This document shows positions 23,586 to 32,323 of a stretch of 42,093 nt of DNA, in pieces. The stretch is from contig JAFRJZ010000025.1 of NCBI GenBank assembly GCA_017431945.1, positions 1 through 42,093 on the forward strand, in the 5' to 3' direction. Within the stretch, counting starts at the first letter, position 1. Each line of letters opens with the position of its first letter. The notes beneath the pieces are model-generated. The model ran no database searches and was not told the DNA's origin. It saw nothing but the letters and a program-made list of their open reading frames with translations. Both the position numbers and the translations under genes were made by a program. This stretch comes from Candidatus Saccharimonadota bacterium (GTDB taxonomy: Bacteria > Patescibacteriota > Saccharimonadia > Saccharimonadales > Saccharimonadaceae).

Positions 23586-23954
23586 ATGGTAAAAAACCAA
23601 ATCCTAATTTTTCTATTGCGTTGGGCATTTTCTAGCGCTGGCATGTGGCTTTGTATTACTCTGTTTGGTCACCTTAGTAGTGAGCCAACTTTTTGGCTTT
23701 TTGTAGTCGCCGGCCTTGTTTTTTCGCTGGTTAATTCTATCGTCAAGCCTCTTGCCACCCTCATTTCTCTTCCGCTCATCATTCTCACCATGGGTATCTT
23801 TGTCGTCATTATCAACACCGCGATGGTCGGACTTACTATTTGGATTATGCCGGGCGTCGAAATTGGTTTTGGTGGCGCCGTTCTCTCGGCTCTCACCATG
23901 AGTATGATAAACTATCTTGTCAATTTGCTCGTTCCAGAGTATAATAGGAGTTAG
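23586..23954 (+). CDS. Phage-holin-4 / YvlD-like membrane protein
   Basis: A 122-residue protein with four hydrophobic helices. The pattern FxLVNSIVKPLATLISLPLIILTMGIF is typical of the YvlD/phage_holin_4_2 family. The role in the envelope is unknown in most bacteria. It begins 4 bases after the uvrC stop and is followed one base later by secG, so the genes are probably cotranscribed. Confidence 0.8.
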   Translation: MVKNQILIFLLRWAFSSAGMWLCITLFGHLSSEPTFWLFVVAGLVFSLVNSIVKPLATLISLPLIILTMGIFVVIINTAMVGLTIWIMPGVEIGFGGAVLSALTMSMINYLVNLLVPEYNRS

Positions 23955-23955
23955 T

Positions 23956-24183
23956 ATGAATATTGGAGCTATTTTACAAACAATTATTTTAATCTCGGCC
24001 ATTTTGATTGTCGTTTTAATCCTCTTGCAGCAACGCGGAGCCTCGCTTGGTGCTGGCTTCGGCGGTAGCGGGGAATTATATACCACTCGTCGCGGGCTTG
24101 ATAAATCACTTTTTGTCACCACTATTGTTTTCTCGGTCATCTTTGTCTCTGCCATTATCGCGCTATTATTAATCCCATCATAA
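23956..24183 (+). CDS. secG: Protein translocase subunit SecG
   Basis: The small accessory subunit of the SecYEG translocon. The 75-residue protein has two membrane helices separated by the signature LQQRGASLGAGFGGSGELYTTRRG. ATG 23956 is chosen because AGGAG lies 5 bases upstream and the protein length is typical; a longer frame overlaps the previous gene. It is consistent with the many exported proteins in this window. Confidence 0.92.
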   Translation: MNIGAILQTIILISAILIVVLILLQQRGASLGAGFGGSGELYTTRRGLDKSLFVTTIVFSVIFVSAIIALLLIPS

Positions 24184-24187
24184 TTAT

Positions 24188-25930
24188 ATGGCAAAGAAGT
24201 TAAGTAGGCGTGGGCAAAAGTTATCGCAAAAAATCAGTCGTTTTTCACGCGTCGCTAGCGAGGCCAGCCAAGAGCATATCAAGGAGAATCTCGTTGAAAA
24301 ACTCCCTCACGCGCGCAATGTTCGCTTACTAATCCTTGAATGGAGTCTGTTGATGTCGGTATTAATTTTGCTCGCCATCACCCAGGCGTTTTGGTATTCT
24401 GATTCCAATGCCACTAATTCCTTTACTCGTGGCGGCACCTACACCGAGGCCACTATCGGCGAGATTAATTCTTTTAACCCTCTCTCAGCCACTACAAATT
24501 CCGAAAAAGTCCTTAGTCGCCTGATGTTTGCCACTCTCACTGCCAACGATTACTCTGGTCATGTGGGTATCGGGCTGGCCGATTCTGTCAAAGTCAACGA
24601 CCTTGGTGATGTCTGGACTCTGCATCTGCGCGACAATCTCAAATGGTCGGACGGCGAGCCAATTACTAATCAAGATGTTATTTTTACCGTCAAATTAATC
24701 CAAGACGCCAATACCAGCACTGCTTACAGTTCTAATCTTGCCAAGGTTGAACTCACCGAAGACGAATCTCATAATCTTGTCTTCAAATTATCTAAGCCCT
24801 ATATTAATTTTGATTCCGCCCTTGAAATCCCGATTTTGCCCGAACATATTCTAAAAGACACTGACCCCGCTAAGATTTCCGAGCATAATTTCAGTACTCT
24901 CAGTCCCGTCACATCAGGCGCCTTTACCTATAACGCTTCGCAAATCATTGATGTTGATACTGGCGAGCAAATCGTCTATCTCAAGTCTAATCCTTACTAC
25001 TATAACGACGAGCCTCTAATTAACACTTTTGCCATTCACGCCTTTAATGATGCCGAGGCGGTCGTTAAGGCGCTCAATAGCGGCCTCGTCACCGCTACCG
25101 CCGAACTTGGCTCTACTGATCGTTCACAAATTACCTCGGGCAATATCTACGAACGCGAAACTGCCATCAACAACGGCGTCTATGCCTTTATCAACACCTC
25201 ATCACGCGTTCTAAACAATCGTAATCTCCGCCAAGCCCTTCGCCAGGGCATCAATATGGACGAAATTCGTGCCCCTCTTGGCGACGAGCTTCCACTTGAC
25301 TATCCAATTTTAGCCTCCCAAAACGCTGTCTCGCAGTATCCTGAGATTCCTAAGTACAACCTCACCGAAGCCAAGGAAGCTATCGCCGGTACCGAGTTTG
25401 ACCGCGAAACCCCGATTAGCATCGTTACAGTATCAAATGGCTACCTGCCCGCTCTCGCCGAAAATTTCAAGACCGCCATTGAAAACTTAGGCCTCAAAGC
25501 CGAAACTATGGTTTATGATGCCAACCAAGATTTTCTCGCTCAAATCGTCCGCCCCCGCAATTACGATATTTTGATTTACGAAGTTGAGCTCGGCGTCGAT
25601 ACCGATTTGTTTGCTTATTATCATTCCTCGCAGGCTTCACAAAACGGTCTTAATCTCTCTAATTATCGTAACACTCTGGTAGACAACATCATCCTCTCTG
25701 CTCGTAGTACCATGGACAGTGAACTTCGCACCAACAAATACGAAACTTTCCTCAATTATTGGGTCAATGATGTCCCCGCTATCGGTATTTATCAGCCCAA
25801 TATGGCCTATTATTTCAATAAAAACACCCGCAATTTCTCCGAAGATAACCACCTTGTCACCACCTTGGACCGTTTTGAAGATGTCAACTATTGGGGCGCC
25901 GTTCCCACCAAACTCAACCGCACCCCATAA
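24188..25930 (+). CDS. ABC transporter substrate-binding protein, family 5 (oligopeptide type)
   Basis: A 580-residue protein. A basic cytoplasmic segment of about 53 residues and one membrane helix (about 54-72) precede an external SBP_bac_5 domain. Domain motifs are INSFNPLSATTN, WTLHLRDNLKWSDGEPITNQDV, VFKLSKPY, and NNRNLRQALRQGIN. Family members bind peptides or nickel for uptake. It is anchored by a helix rather than by a lipobox Cys, and no permease or ATPase gene is nearby. It begins 4 bases after secG. Confidence 0.88.
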   Translation: MAKKLSRRGQKLSQKISRFSRVASEASQEHIKENLVEKLPHARNVRLLILEWSLLMSVLILLAITQAFWYSDSNATNSFTRGGTYTEATIGEINSFNPLSATTNSEKVLSRLMFATLTANDYSGHVGIGLADSVKVNDLGDVWTLHLRDNLKWSDGEPITNQDVIFTVKLIQDANTSTAYSSNLAKVELTEDESHNLVFKLSKPYINFDSALEIPILPEHILKDTDPAKISEHNFSTLSPVTSGAFTYNASQIIDVDTGEQIVYLKSNPYYYNDEPLINTFAIHAFNDAEAVVKALNSGLVTATAELGSTDRSQITSGNIYERETAINNGVYAFINTSSRVLNNRNLRQALRQGINMDEIRAPLGDELPLDYPILASQNAVSQYPEIPKYNLTEAKEAIAGTEFDRETPISIVTVSNGYLPALAENFKTAIENLGLKAETMVYDANQDFLAQIVRPRNYDILIYEVELGVDTDLFAYYHSSQASQNGLNLSNYRNTLVDNIILSARSTMDSELRTNKYETFLNYWVNDVPAIGIYQPNMAYYFNKNTRNFSEDNHLVTTLDRFEDVNYWGAVPTKLNRTP

Positions 25931-25954
25931 TTTTACCCGCAAAATCATAAATTA

Positions 25955-25963
25955 TGGTATAAT
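25955..25963 (+). promoter_or_regulatory. Extended -10 promoter of tRNA-Leu
   Basis: TGG-TATAAT ending 8 bases before the mature tRNA 5' end, so transcription should begin at or within 1 to 2 bases of it. Confidence 0.7.
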
Positions 25964-25971
25964 ATACCTAT

Positions 25972-26059
25972 GCACCTGTGGTGGAATTGGTAGACACGCT
26001 ACCTTGAGGTGGTAGTGGCCGCTAAGGCTGTGCTAGTTCGAGTCTAGTCAGGTGCACCA
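25972..26059 (+). tRNA. tRNA-Leu (anticodon GAG)
   Basis: An 88-base class II tRNA. The acceptor GCACCTG pairs with CAGGTGC and CCA is encoded. The anticodon stem CTACC/GGTAG encloses TTGAGGT, giving anticodon GAG (codon CTC). A long variable arm and the GTTCGAGTC T-arm are present. Confidence 0.95.
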
Positions 26060-26060
26060 A

Positions 26061-26083
26061 AAAGTCCCTTCGGGACATTTTTG
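26061..26083 (+). terminator. Terminator after tRNA-Leu
   Basis: AAAGTCCC, loop TTC, GGGACATTTTT: a 5-bp stem followed by a T run directly after the tRNA. Confidence 0.75.
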
Positions 26084-26127
26084 TTATACCTGGGGCGTCT
26101 CAAGGGGCAAATAGGTACACCAAAACT

Positions 26128-26727
26128 TTAATACCCTAAATCTTCAATCAACTGTTTTGCGATACTTTCATCCGACCCCATAGTGATCGTCCGAATTAGT
26201 ATAGGGCCATCAACTACATTCAGATAATACGACGAACGCTCATTTTTGGTTCCTTCAAAAACCACATTTCTCCATCCATATTTTGCAAAATTATTGCGTC
26301 TTTCTAGGACATCGTATTTTATATTTGGATCGTTCAAATCATCAATCCCCGCCCCCTCTAAGCCTAAAACATCTTGGTCATATTCAAGGTATTTAAGTTG
26401 GACAAATGTTTCACCATCTGTAGCGCTACCTTTTTCACATTCATCGTGTTTTTTGAGATGCTCGGCTGCGGGCATGGTTGTATTGCCTTCTATTTTTACG
26501 CATGATAGTCCTGAAGCAGAGGCTTTTCGCAAAAACTGCACTTCTGGAACAGCCTCTTCGGTATCAGAATTGGCAACGGATGTCTCTCCCAACCCGCTAT
26601 TCAATCCGTCACTATTTTTATTACCATCTTGCGCTGAATTAATCATCATCAACACAGCAAATATTCCACCAACGATTATTAAACCGCCTAGAACTAATGT
26701 AAGTACTAACATTTTATGCGATTTCAT
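26128..26727 (-). CDS. Membrane-anchored hypothetical protein
   Basis: A 199-residue protein: an N-terminal membrane helix (about 7-30), an acidic Ser/Asn linker (about 31-60), and an external domain with two Cys (LSCVKIEG and HDECEKG) that could pair in a disulfide. The C-terminal part (DGPILIRTITMGSDESIAKQLIEDLGY) is strand- and helix-like. No family recognised. The start is supported by a leaderless-type promoter. Confidence 0.65.
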   Translation of the reverse strand: MKSHKMLVLTLVLGGLIIVGGIFAVLMMINSAQDGNKNSDGLNSGLGETSVANSDTEEAVPEVQFLRKASASGLSCVKIEGNTTMPAAEHLKKHDECEKGSATDGETFVQLKYLEYDQDVLGLEGAGIDDLNDPNIKYDVLERRNNFAKYGWRNVVFEGTKNERSSYYLNVVDGPILIRTITMGSDESIAKQLIEDLGY

Positions 26728-26733
26728 ATTATT

Positions 26734-26742
26734 ATTTTAGCA
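26734..26742 (-). promoter_or_regulatory. Extended -10 promoter of the 26128-26727 gene (leaderless start)
   Basis: On the minus strand, TGC-TAAAAT, AATAAT (6 bases), ATG. Confidence 0.65.
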
Positions 26743-26743
26743 T

Positions 26744-26775
26744 AAAAAAGTAGCGAATGCTTATTCGCTACTTTT
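26744..26775 (-). terminator. Terminator of the 26783-27052 gene
   Basis: AAAAGTAGCGAAT (26746-26758) and ATTCGCTACTTTT (26763-26775) are perfectly complementary around a 4-base loop. On the minus strand it is followed by a T run and sits just 3' of the gene. Confidence 0.85.
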
Positions 26776-26782
26776 ATTCCTC

Positions 26783-27052
26783 TTATTTACTGGCTTTACC
26801 GGGCTTGTTAGTTTCTTTTCTACTAATCAAACCTTCAATAAAGAGTTTAATCAGCGACCAGGCGACGATATTTGCGATACCCGTCACCATAGCAATCAGT
26901 GGTACTATGAGGATGCTGATACCTAGTGACTGGTCAAACAAAGCGATAGTACCAGCGACCACAAACGAGATAACGGCCAAAGCAAAGTAAGTAATCTCAA
27001 CCAAGGTCAACTCACGACGCTCCTTGTACAGCCTAATCAAATCTTTATTCAT
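26783..27052 (-). CDS. Small two-helix membrane protein
   Basis: An 89-residue protein with two hydrophobic helices (about 16-38 and 46-70) and basic termini (IRLYKERRE and RKETNKPGKASK). No family recognised. The second ATG is chosen because GGAG lies 6 to 7 bases before it; the first in-frame ATG overlaps that site. Confidence 0.6.
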   Translation of the reverse strand: MNKDLIRLYKERRELTLVEITYFALAVISFVVAGTIALFDQSLGISILIVPLIAMVTGIANIVAWSLIKLFIEGLISRKETNKPGKASK

Positions 27053-27174
27053 TTTTAACTCCATTATTATTAACTCTAAAAGTGTATTATATCAATTATA
27101 ACACACTTTACATATAAAGTCAACAGCTATACCATACTTGTTTCAATATTTTACAATTTTTGGGTGTAAAACCA

Positions 27175-27203
27175 TTGTGTTTAAATAAAAACTGTGCTAA
27201 TAT
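27175..27203 (+). promoter_or_regulatory. Promoter of the surface-protein gene pair
   Basis: TTGTGT (27175-27180), a 17-base spacer ending TGC, then TAATAT (27198-27203). The leader of about 35 bases ends in an AGGAGGT ribosome site. Confidence 0.6.
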
Positions 27204-27246
27204 ATATAATATATTGTAGAAAAATAGAGTGTAACAGGAGGTATTA

Positions 27247-28233
27247 ATGCTAAAAAAACTTATCAAAACTATCCCGGCTGTCGCCATTTTGCTCGGCGGG
27301 ACTTTTTGTTTCGCTACACCAGCCATCGCCGAAGGTGAAGAGAACGGTGACACCCCCACGCCCGATGTCTGGCTCCAAATCTCGCCAGTCAGTAAGCGCA
27401 CCAAGATTGCCCCAAATGAAGTTCAGGATGGCGATTTTGTCGTTGAAAACATCGGCGCCAAAGATTTCGACTACAAAGTTTATGCTACCCCATACTATTC
27501 TACTGGTGGTGAGAGTTACGACTGGAACTTTACTATTGAAAACACTTACACCCAAATCGCCCGTTGGATTACTTTTGAAGACAAAGACGGCAATTATGTC
27601 AAAGAAGCTACATTTCATCTAAAAAAGGGTGAGAAGCAAACCATCAAATACCGCATCACCACCCCAGCCGATGTACCCGCTGGCGGTCAATACGCTGCAC
27701 TCTTTGCTCAATCTTTAGAGGAAGATTCTAATAATCAAGACGCCACCGCTGGTATTAAGACCATTTCACGCGTTGGCATGGTGCTCTATGCTAAGGCCGA
27801 TGGCGATACTCGCGATGTTGCCGAGATTTCCAATTATAGTTTTGATAAGTTCAAGTTTAGCGGCAATCTTCAAGCTACCGCTACCATTAAGAACGAAGGC
27901 AACACCGATTTCGCCGCTAATATTGACTACACCGTCAAGACTCTATTCGGCAAGGAACTATATACTCTTCCCGAGGGTCAAAAAGCCTACATCCTTCTTC
28001 CAGAGACCGAACGCACCGTCAATATTGAGTGGGCAGATACCCCATTTATGGGCATTTTCCAGGTAAATTACAAGGTATCTGCGCTCAATCAGGTCAAAGA
28101 TCAAAGCAGTATTGTCCTAGTTTTACCGATTTTTATTGGTATTATTGCGCTTTTGCTATTGACAGTTGTTGTCATATGGGTTATAATCCTTATCAGGAAA
28201 CGTAATGAACGTAAGTCTAGGCTATTAGTCTAA
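27247..28233 (+). CDS. DUF916-like surface protein with C-terminal membrane anchor
   Basis: A 328-residue protein: a signal peptide (about 1-28, ATPAIAEG), two immunoglobulin-like beta domains (about 35-160 and 165-280), a membrane helix (about 285-314) and the basic tail RKRNERKSRLLV. The first domain has LQISPVSKRTKIAPNEVQDGDFVVENIG and KKGEKQTIKYRITTPADVPAGGQYAALFA, the pattern of DUF916-type proteins that accompany surface protein complexes in Gram-positive bacteria. It is followed 68 bases later by a VPNTG protein, so the two may act together on the surface. Confidence 0.7.
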   Translation: MLKKLIKTIPAVAILLGGTFCFATPAIAEGEENGDTPTPDVWLQISPVSKRTKIAPNEVQDGDFVVENIGAKDFDYKVYATPYYSTGGESYDWNFTIENTYTQIARWITFEDKDGNYVKEATFHLKKGEKQTIKYRITTPADVPAGGQYAALFAQSLEEDSNNQDATAGIKTISRVGMVLYAKADGDTRDVAEISNYSFDKFKFSGNLQATATIKNEGNTDFAANIDYTVKTLFGKELYTLPEGQKAYILLPETERTVNIEWADTPFMGIFQVNYKVSALNQVKDQSSIVLVLPIFIGIIALLLLTVVVIWVIILIRKRNERKSRLLV

Positions 28234-28301
28234 ACACTGCGAGGCGTTCATCAACATCCAAACAAACAATATCAACATAAAAATAAAAGAGAGTGTAGAG
28301 T

Positions 28302-28955
28302 ATGAAAAGACTTACAAAACATATTTTAGGCTTTTTGGGCCTAATCCTTGTGGGCACACTAACTGTTGTCGCCTACAATTTACCCGAGCCGGTTTCGGCT
28401 ACGGATGGCAATCAAGTAACTGATACTGTGGTGGTTACAGTATTGGAACACGGTTCGTCCAATATAGAATCTCCCAAGGATGGATCGGAGGTAAATAGCA
28501 ACATTATACATGTAGTTACCGATTATACCGACACGAACGAGTTGGAATACTACTTGTCTTACTATGATGAATCCACTGGTCAATGGACTGAACCAGTTCT
28601 AGTGCATAATTTTTGCCCCACTATGCCAGGCGGAGTTTGCCCACCCACCAATGATGACGAGGCTAGTGGCAGACACGAGTTTGATCTTAATTTACCAAAC
28701 GGTTACGGCAAATATGCTTTGACTGTCAAGCTGAAAAACGGTAATCATGTAGTAGTGAATGAACGAACTGTTACTATTACCTATGTTGGTAGCAGAAACA
28801 TTCCAGTACCAAATACCGGTGTATTTGGCGCAGGTATCTTATCTGATCTTAACATCGGTCGTATCGACTTCTTGCTTACCGGACTAATCGTATTCTTCTG
28901 TGTTGCTGGTTTCTCAGCTTATCTAATTGTGAGGCGTCGCAAGAACACCAAATAG
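28302..28955 (+). CDS. Surface protein with IPVPNTG C-terminal anchor
   Basis: A 217-residue protein: a signal segment (about 1-31), a compact external beta domain (about 35-160) with two Cys (HNFCPTMPGGVCPP) likely in a disulfide, then IPVPNTGVF (about 167-175), a membrane helix (about 187-211) and the basic end RRRKNTK. The anchor is nearly the same as that of the 1930 protein. No good ribosome site is visible, so it is probably translated from the transcript of the DUF916-like gene. Confidence 0.7.
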   Translation: MKRLTKHILGFLGLILVGTLTVVAYNLPEPVSATDGNQVTDTVVVTVLEHGSSNIESPKDGSEVNSNIIHVVTDYTDTNELEYYLSYYDESTGQWTEPVLVHNFCPTMPGGVCPPTNDDEASGRHEFDLNLPNGYGKYALTVKLKNGNHVVVNERTVTITYVGSRNIPVPNTGVFGAGILSDLNIGRIDFLLTGLIVFFCVAGFSAYLIVRRRKNTK

Positions 28956-28998
28956 GTAATTTAGACTACACTCTGATATTGTAAAAACTCCGCTCGCG

Positions 28999-29007
28999 TG
29001 GTATAAT
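28999..29007 (+). promoter_or_regulatory. Extended -10 promoter of tRNA-Val
   Basis: TGG-TATAAT 10 bases before the tRNA 5' end. Confidence 0.7.
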
Positions 29008-29017
29008 TATTCCACGC

Positions 29018-29094
29018 GGGCGGTTAGCTCAGTTGGCTAGAGCGCGTCTTTGACGTAGACGAGGTCACAGGTTCGAATCCTGTATCGCCCACCA
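29018..29094 (+). tRNA. tRNA-Val (anticodon GAC)
   Basis: A 77-base tRNA. The acceptor GGGCGGT pairs with ATCGCCC with one G-U pair, and CCA is encoded. The anticodon stem CGTCT/AGACG encloses TTGACGT, giving GAC (codon GTC). The T-arm has GTTCGAATC. Confidence 0.95.
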
Positions 29095-29097
29095 CCG

Positions 29098-29121
29098 AAA
29101 CCCCTCAAGGGTTTATTTTTT
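29098..29121. terminator. Terminator after tRNA-Val
   Basis: AAACCC, loop CTCAA, GGGTTT, then ATTTTTT. It lies between tRNA-Val and the convergent histidine kinase gene. Confidence 0.75.
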
Positions 29122-29123
29122 GT

Positions 29124-30074
29124 TCATTCAGGCAAAACAACCGTAAATGTCGTAGTGCGCTTATTACTTTCACAGCGGATACTCCAGCCATTTTGCTCGC
29201 AAATCGCCTTCGCAATCGCCAAGCCTAGGCCAGAACCGCTCACCGTTTTATCGGTTTGATAAAAACGATCAAAAACTTTCTCTAAATCATCTCGGGGAAT
29301 CACGGCGCCGTCATTCACGATCGCAACACTGTCTTTATTTAAATTGATAGAAACTTTCTTATCGCCATATTTAGTAGCGTTATCCAGCAAAATATCCAAT
29401 ACTTGGAGGATGTCTTGTTTTGGCAACATTTTTGTCGCCGGCCCCTTGGCAACCTTAAAACTAATCTCACCAGCAAACTTCGGCTTAAATATCTCCATAC
29501 GTTTTTTGATTTCCGTATTTAAATTAACTTTTTCCGGTACGCTCTTACTAATGCTACCAGCATCCATTTTGGCAAGTTGTAGCAGATTTAAGACCAAATT
29601 ATTAGCGTGAGTTATCTCGTCCTCAATATTATCTTTCCACTTTTCGTTTTCCTTATCTACCTCGATCGCCTCCATATTTGCCTGTATGATCGCCAGCGGA
29701 GTTTTGAGCTCGTGCGAAGCATTAGCGATAAAAAGTTTTTGTTTTTCGTAAGCGTCTTTTACTGGCTCAACGATTTTTTGCGAAGCAAAATAAGTAATCA
29801 AAAATACTGCCACCTCAATTATCGCCCCCACATAAAATAGCGTCACCAGCAGGCGCGTATTGCCTTCCTCGCGGTCTGATCTAATATAATCTCTTAATTC
29901 TTGCTCGCCATAATAAGCCGGATTTGATGTATTGTAATCTAATTCAATTTGTAATTTTGGCTCTGGACGCATAGCAGACGAAAACAGCATTACAAACATC
30001 CCAGCCAACACCAAAACCGCGGTGGTAATGACCATTGTGATGACGATAATTCTATTTTTGAGTTTCTCAAACAT
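29124..30074 (-). CDS. Sensor histidine kinase
   Basis: A 316-residue two-component sensor. Two membrane helices (about 9-32 and 76-97) flank a short external sensor loop of about 43 residues. The phosphorylation helix is FIANASHELKTPLAII (H121). The ATP domain has DNATKYG (N232) and the glycine box GSGLGLAIAK (280-289). No HAMP domain is obvious. It begins one base after the stop of the response-regulator gene, so the two form an operon. The signal is unknown. Confidence 0.93.
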   Translation of the reverse strand: MFEKLKNRIIVITMVITTAVLVLAGMFVMLFSSAMRPEPKLQIELDYNTSNPAYYGEQELRDYIRSDREEGNTRLLVTLFYVGAIIEVAVFLITYFASQKIVEPVKDAYEKQKLFIANASHELKTPLAIIQANMEAIEVDKENEKWKDNIEDEITHANNLVLNLLQLAKMDAGSISKSVPEKVNLNTEIKKRMEIFKPKFAGEISFKVAKGPATKMLPKQDILQVLDILLDNATKYGDKKVSINLNKDSVAIVNDGAVIPRDDLEKVFDRFYQTDKTVSGSGLGLAIAKAICEQNGWSIRCESNKRTTTFTVVLPE

Positions 30075-30075
30075 G

Positions 30076-30735
30076 CTACTTGTCCGTTAATTTATATCCT
30101 AGCCCGCGCACAGTCACTATTTTAGTTTTGCTATGGACCCTCTTTAATATTTTGCGAATTCTTGAAATATACGATTCTACATAATTATCTTCACCCAAGC
30201 CATCCTCGCCCCAAACTTTGGCCAGCAAATGTTCCTTATTTATCAAAGTTTCTGGAGATTTCATCAGCTCGGCGACTATCTCAATTTCTTTGGCGGTCAA
30301 TTGCTCACCGTTCAGGGTTGCATCGGCTCTACTCAGCACTAAATCACTATAAGTGATGTTAGAAATATCTATATTCTTGGGTCGGCGAAGCAAGGCTTTA
30401 ATTCTTGCTACCAACTCGGCAGTCTTAAATGGCTTGGCGAGATAATCATCGGCACCATAGTCCAAATGATCAATTTTGGTTTCAACCTCCGAGAGTGCCG
30501 ATAGCATAATTACTGGAGTCTGGACCTTTTTCTCGCGCATTCGCCTCAAAATATCCGTACCCGACAGCTTTGGTAGCATAATATCTAGCACCACGCAATC
30601 ATAAATATTATCAAGCGCTTTTTCTAGGCCATCTTCGCCGTCGCTAGACAAATCTACTGTTATACCTTGTTTTTCTAGGTTGTGTTTGACGGCCTCGGCC
30701 AGGAAGGTTGTGTCTTCAATATAAAGTATTCGCAT
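30076..30735 (-). CDS. Response regulator, OmpR family
   Basis: A 219-residue protein. The receiver domain (1-115) has acidic residues E7-D8, the phosphoacceptor D51 in VVLDIMLP and K101 in LAKPF. The C-terminal winged-helix DNA-binding domain (about 125-218) carries the typical LTAKEIEIVAELMKSP and YISRIRKIL. AAGGAG lies before the ATG, with a TATAAT on the minus strand further up. It is the first gene of the operon with the sensor kinase. Confidence 0.94.
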   Translation of the reverse strand: MRILYIEDTTFLAEAVKHNLEKQGITVDLSSDGEDGLEKALDNIYDCVVLDIMLPKLSGTDILRRMREKKVQTPVIMLSALSEVETKIDHLDYGADDYLAKPFKTAELVARIKALLRRPKNIDISNITYSDLVLSRADATLNGEQLTAKEIEIVAELMKSPETLINKEHLLAKVWGEDGLGEDNYVESYISRIRKILKRVHSKTKIVTVRGLGYKLTDK

Positions 30736-30823
30736 ATTTCTCCTTATTTAATTATAATACAATTTTGCGCCCCGAAGCTAAAATGAAACTGAAAACTTTT
30801 TGCACCCTTTTTTCAGATTTATC

Positions 30824-32317
30824 TTATAACAACGGCGATACCAACCTGAGGATTGATTGCCACACCCCCTTCCAAAATCCCGCAGCACTCTCTTCGGGTG
30901 TAACCTCCCGGCTTTTACTTAGTGTATTTACTACATCCTTCTTCACCGCCTTTACTACCGGCGCATCTTCCATATAACAACCGCATTCAAAATGCAGATA
31001 CAAGCTACGATAATCTAGATTAATCGTCCCTACCGTCGCGATATGGTCATCTGCTACGAATACCTTTGCGTGTATGAACCCTGGTTTGTATTTATAAACT
31101 TTTACTCCGCTTGAAGCTAACGGCTCTATATACGATTCGCTTAGAGTATAAACGATTTTCTTATCCGGTATACCCGGAATGATGATTTTTACATCTACCC
31201 CCCGCTTCGCCGCTCGGCTTAACGCACTAATCATTTCAGTATCAATAATTAGATATGGCGTCATAATATATATATAATCTTGCGCTTGGTTGATGATATT
31301 TAGATAGACATCTTCGCCGGTGATTTCTTCATCTAGCGGGGAATCAGCATAAGGCGCCACATAGCCTTTATCGGCCTTGCGGTTTTTGAACTCATATTTA
31401 AATTTGCTATAATCTTCGTCTTCGTGGCACACCGAATTCCACATTGTTAGAAACATCACTGTGTAACTCCATACCGCGTCTCCCGAGATTTTAATCGCGT
31501 TGTCTTTCCAATGGCCGTATTTACTGCCGATATTAATATATTCATCTGCCAAGTTAATCCCACCAGTAAACGCCACTCTGCCGTCTATCACTAAGATTTT
31601 GCGGTGATCGCGGTTATTCATGATAATTCCCACAAAAGCGTTCAAGCGATTAAACTGGATACATTTGATGCCTTTTTCTTCCAATTTTTTCGGGTAATTT
31701 TTATCAAGCAGAGCCACGCAACCAAAATCATCATACATCATTCGCACTTCTACGCCCTCTTTGGCTTTTTGTTCTAAAATCTTCAACATTGAATTCCACA
31801 TTTTACCGTGATTGACGATGAAATATTCTAGGAAAATAAATTTCTTGGCTTTTTTCAATTCTTCTAGTATCGCCGGAAACGCCTCATCGCCTAGCGGATA
31901 ATAACTAACATCGTTGTTACAAGTCACCGGGTAGCCCGAGAACTCACTGATATATTTTAGCCGGCCATTGTTACTTAGCTTGACTGATTTATCTTGTTCC
32001 AAATACCGGCTACTGATTTTTTCCTGCGCGGTGACATTTCTCAGGGTCTTGCTGTGTTTTTTGTTTTGCCCCAGTACAATATACAGGAGTGCCCCTACTA
32101 GGGGGAATATCAAGAGTAGAATTATCCAAGGCATAGTGTAGGAGTAATTTTTGCTCTTGCGTATCAAATAGAGTGCCAGTAGTAGCCCACCGATTGTATA
32201 AATTAAATCAATCAAGACTATATGTTCGGCAAAAAAGAGATTAATTATCACAAATACTACGATTTGCAATAACAAACCGATTACTGCGGCGGCAATTCTC
32301 CCAACGGCCATTCTCAT
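30824..32317 (-). CDS. cls: Cardiolipin synthase
   Basis: Joins phosphatidylglycerol molecules into cardiolipin at the membrane. The 497-residue protein has N-terminal membrane helices (about 7-28, 35-53 and 62-83), then two phospholipase-D domains with HKD motifs: HRKILVIDGRVAFTGG (H238) and HAKVFVADDHIATVGT (H416). The length is typical of bacterial Cls. The start, MRM, is preferred because an extended -10 box ends 6 bases before it. Confidence 0.94.
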   Translation of the reverse strand: MRMAVGRIAAAVIGLLLQIVVFVIINLFFAEHIVLIDLIYTIGGLLLALYLIRKSKNYSYTMPWIILLLIFPLVGALLYIVLGQNKKHSKTLRNVTAQEKISSRYLEQDKSVKLSNNGRLKYISEFSGYPVTCNNDVSYYPLGDEAFPAILEELKKAKKFIFLEYFIVNHGKMWNSMLKILEQKAKEGVEVRMMYDDFGCVALLDKNYPKKLEEKGIKCIQFNRLNAFVGIIMNNRDHRKILVIDGRVAFTGGINLADEYINIGSKYGHWKDNAIKISGDAVWSYTVMFLTMWNSVCHEDEDYSKFKYEFKNRKADKGYVAPYADSPLDEEITGEDVYLNIINQAQDYIYIMTPYLIIDTEMISALSRAAKRGVDVKIIIPGIPDKKIVYTLSESYIEPLASSGVKVYKYKPGFIHAKVFVADDHIATVGTINLDYRSLYLHFECGCYMEDAPVVKAVKKDVVNTLSKSREVTPEESAAGFWKGVWQSILRLVSPLL

Positions 32318-32323
32318 AGTATT

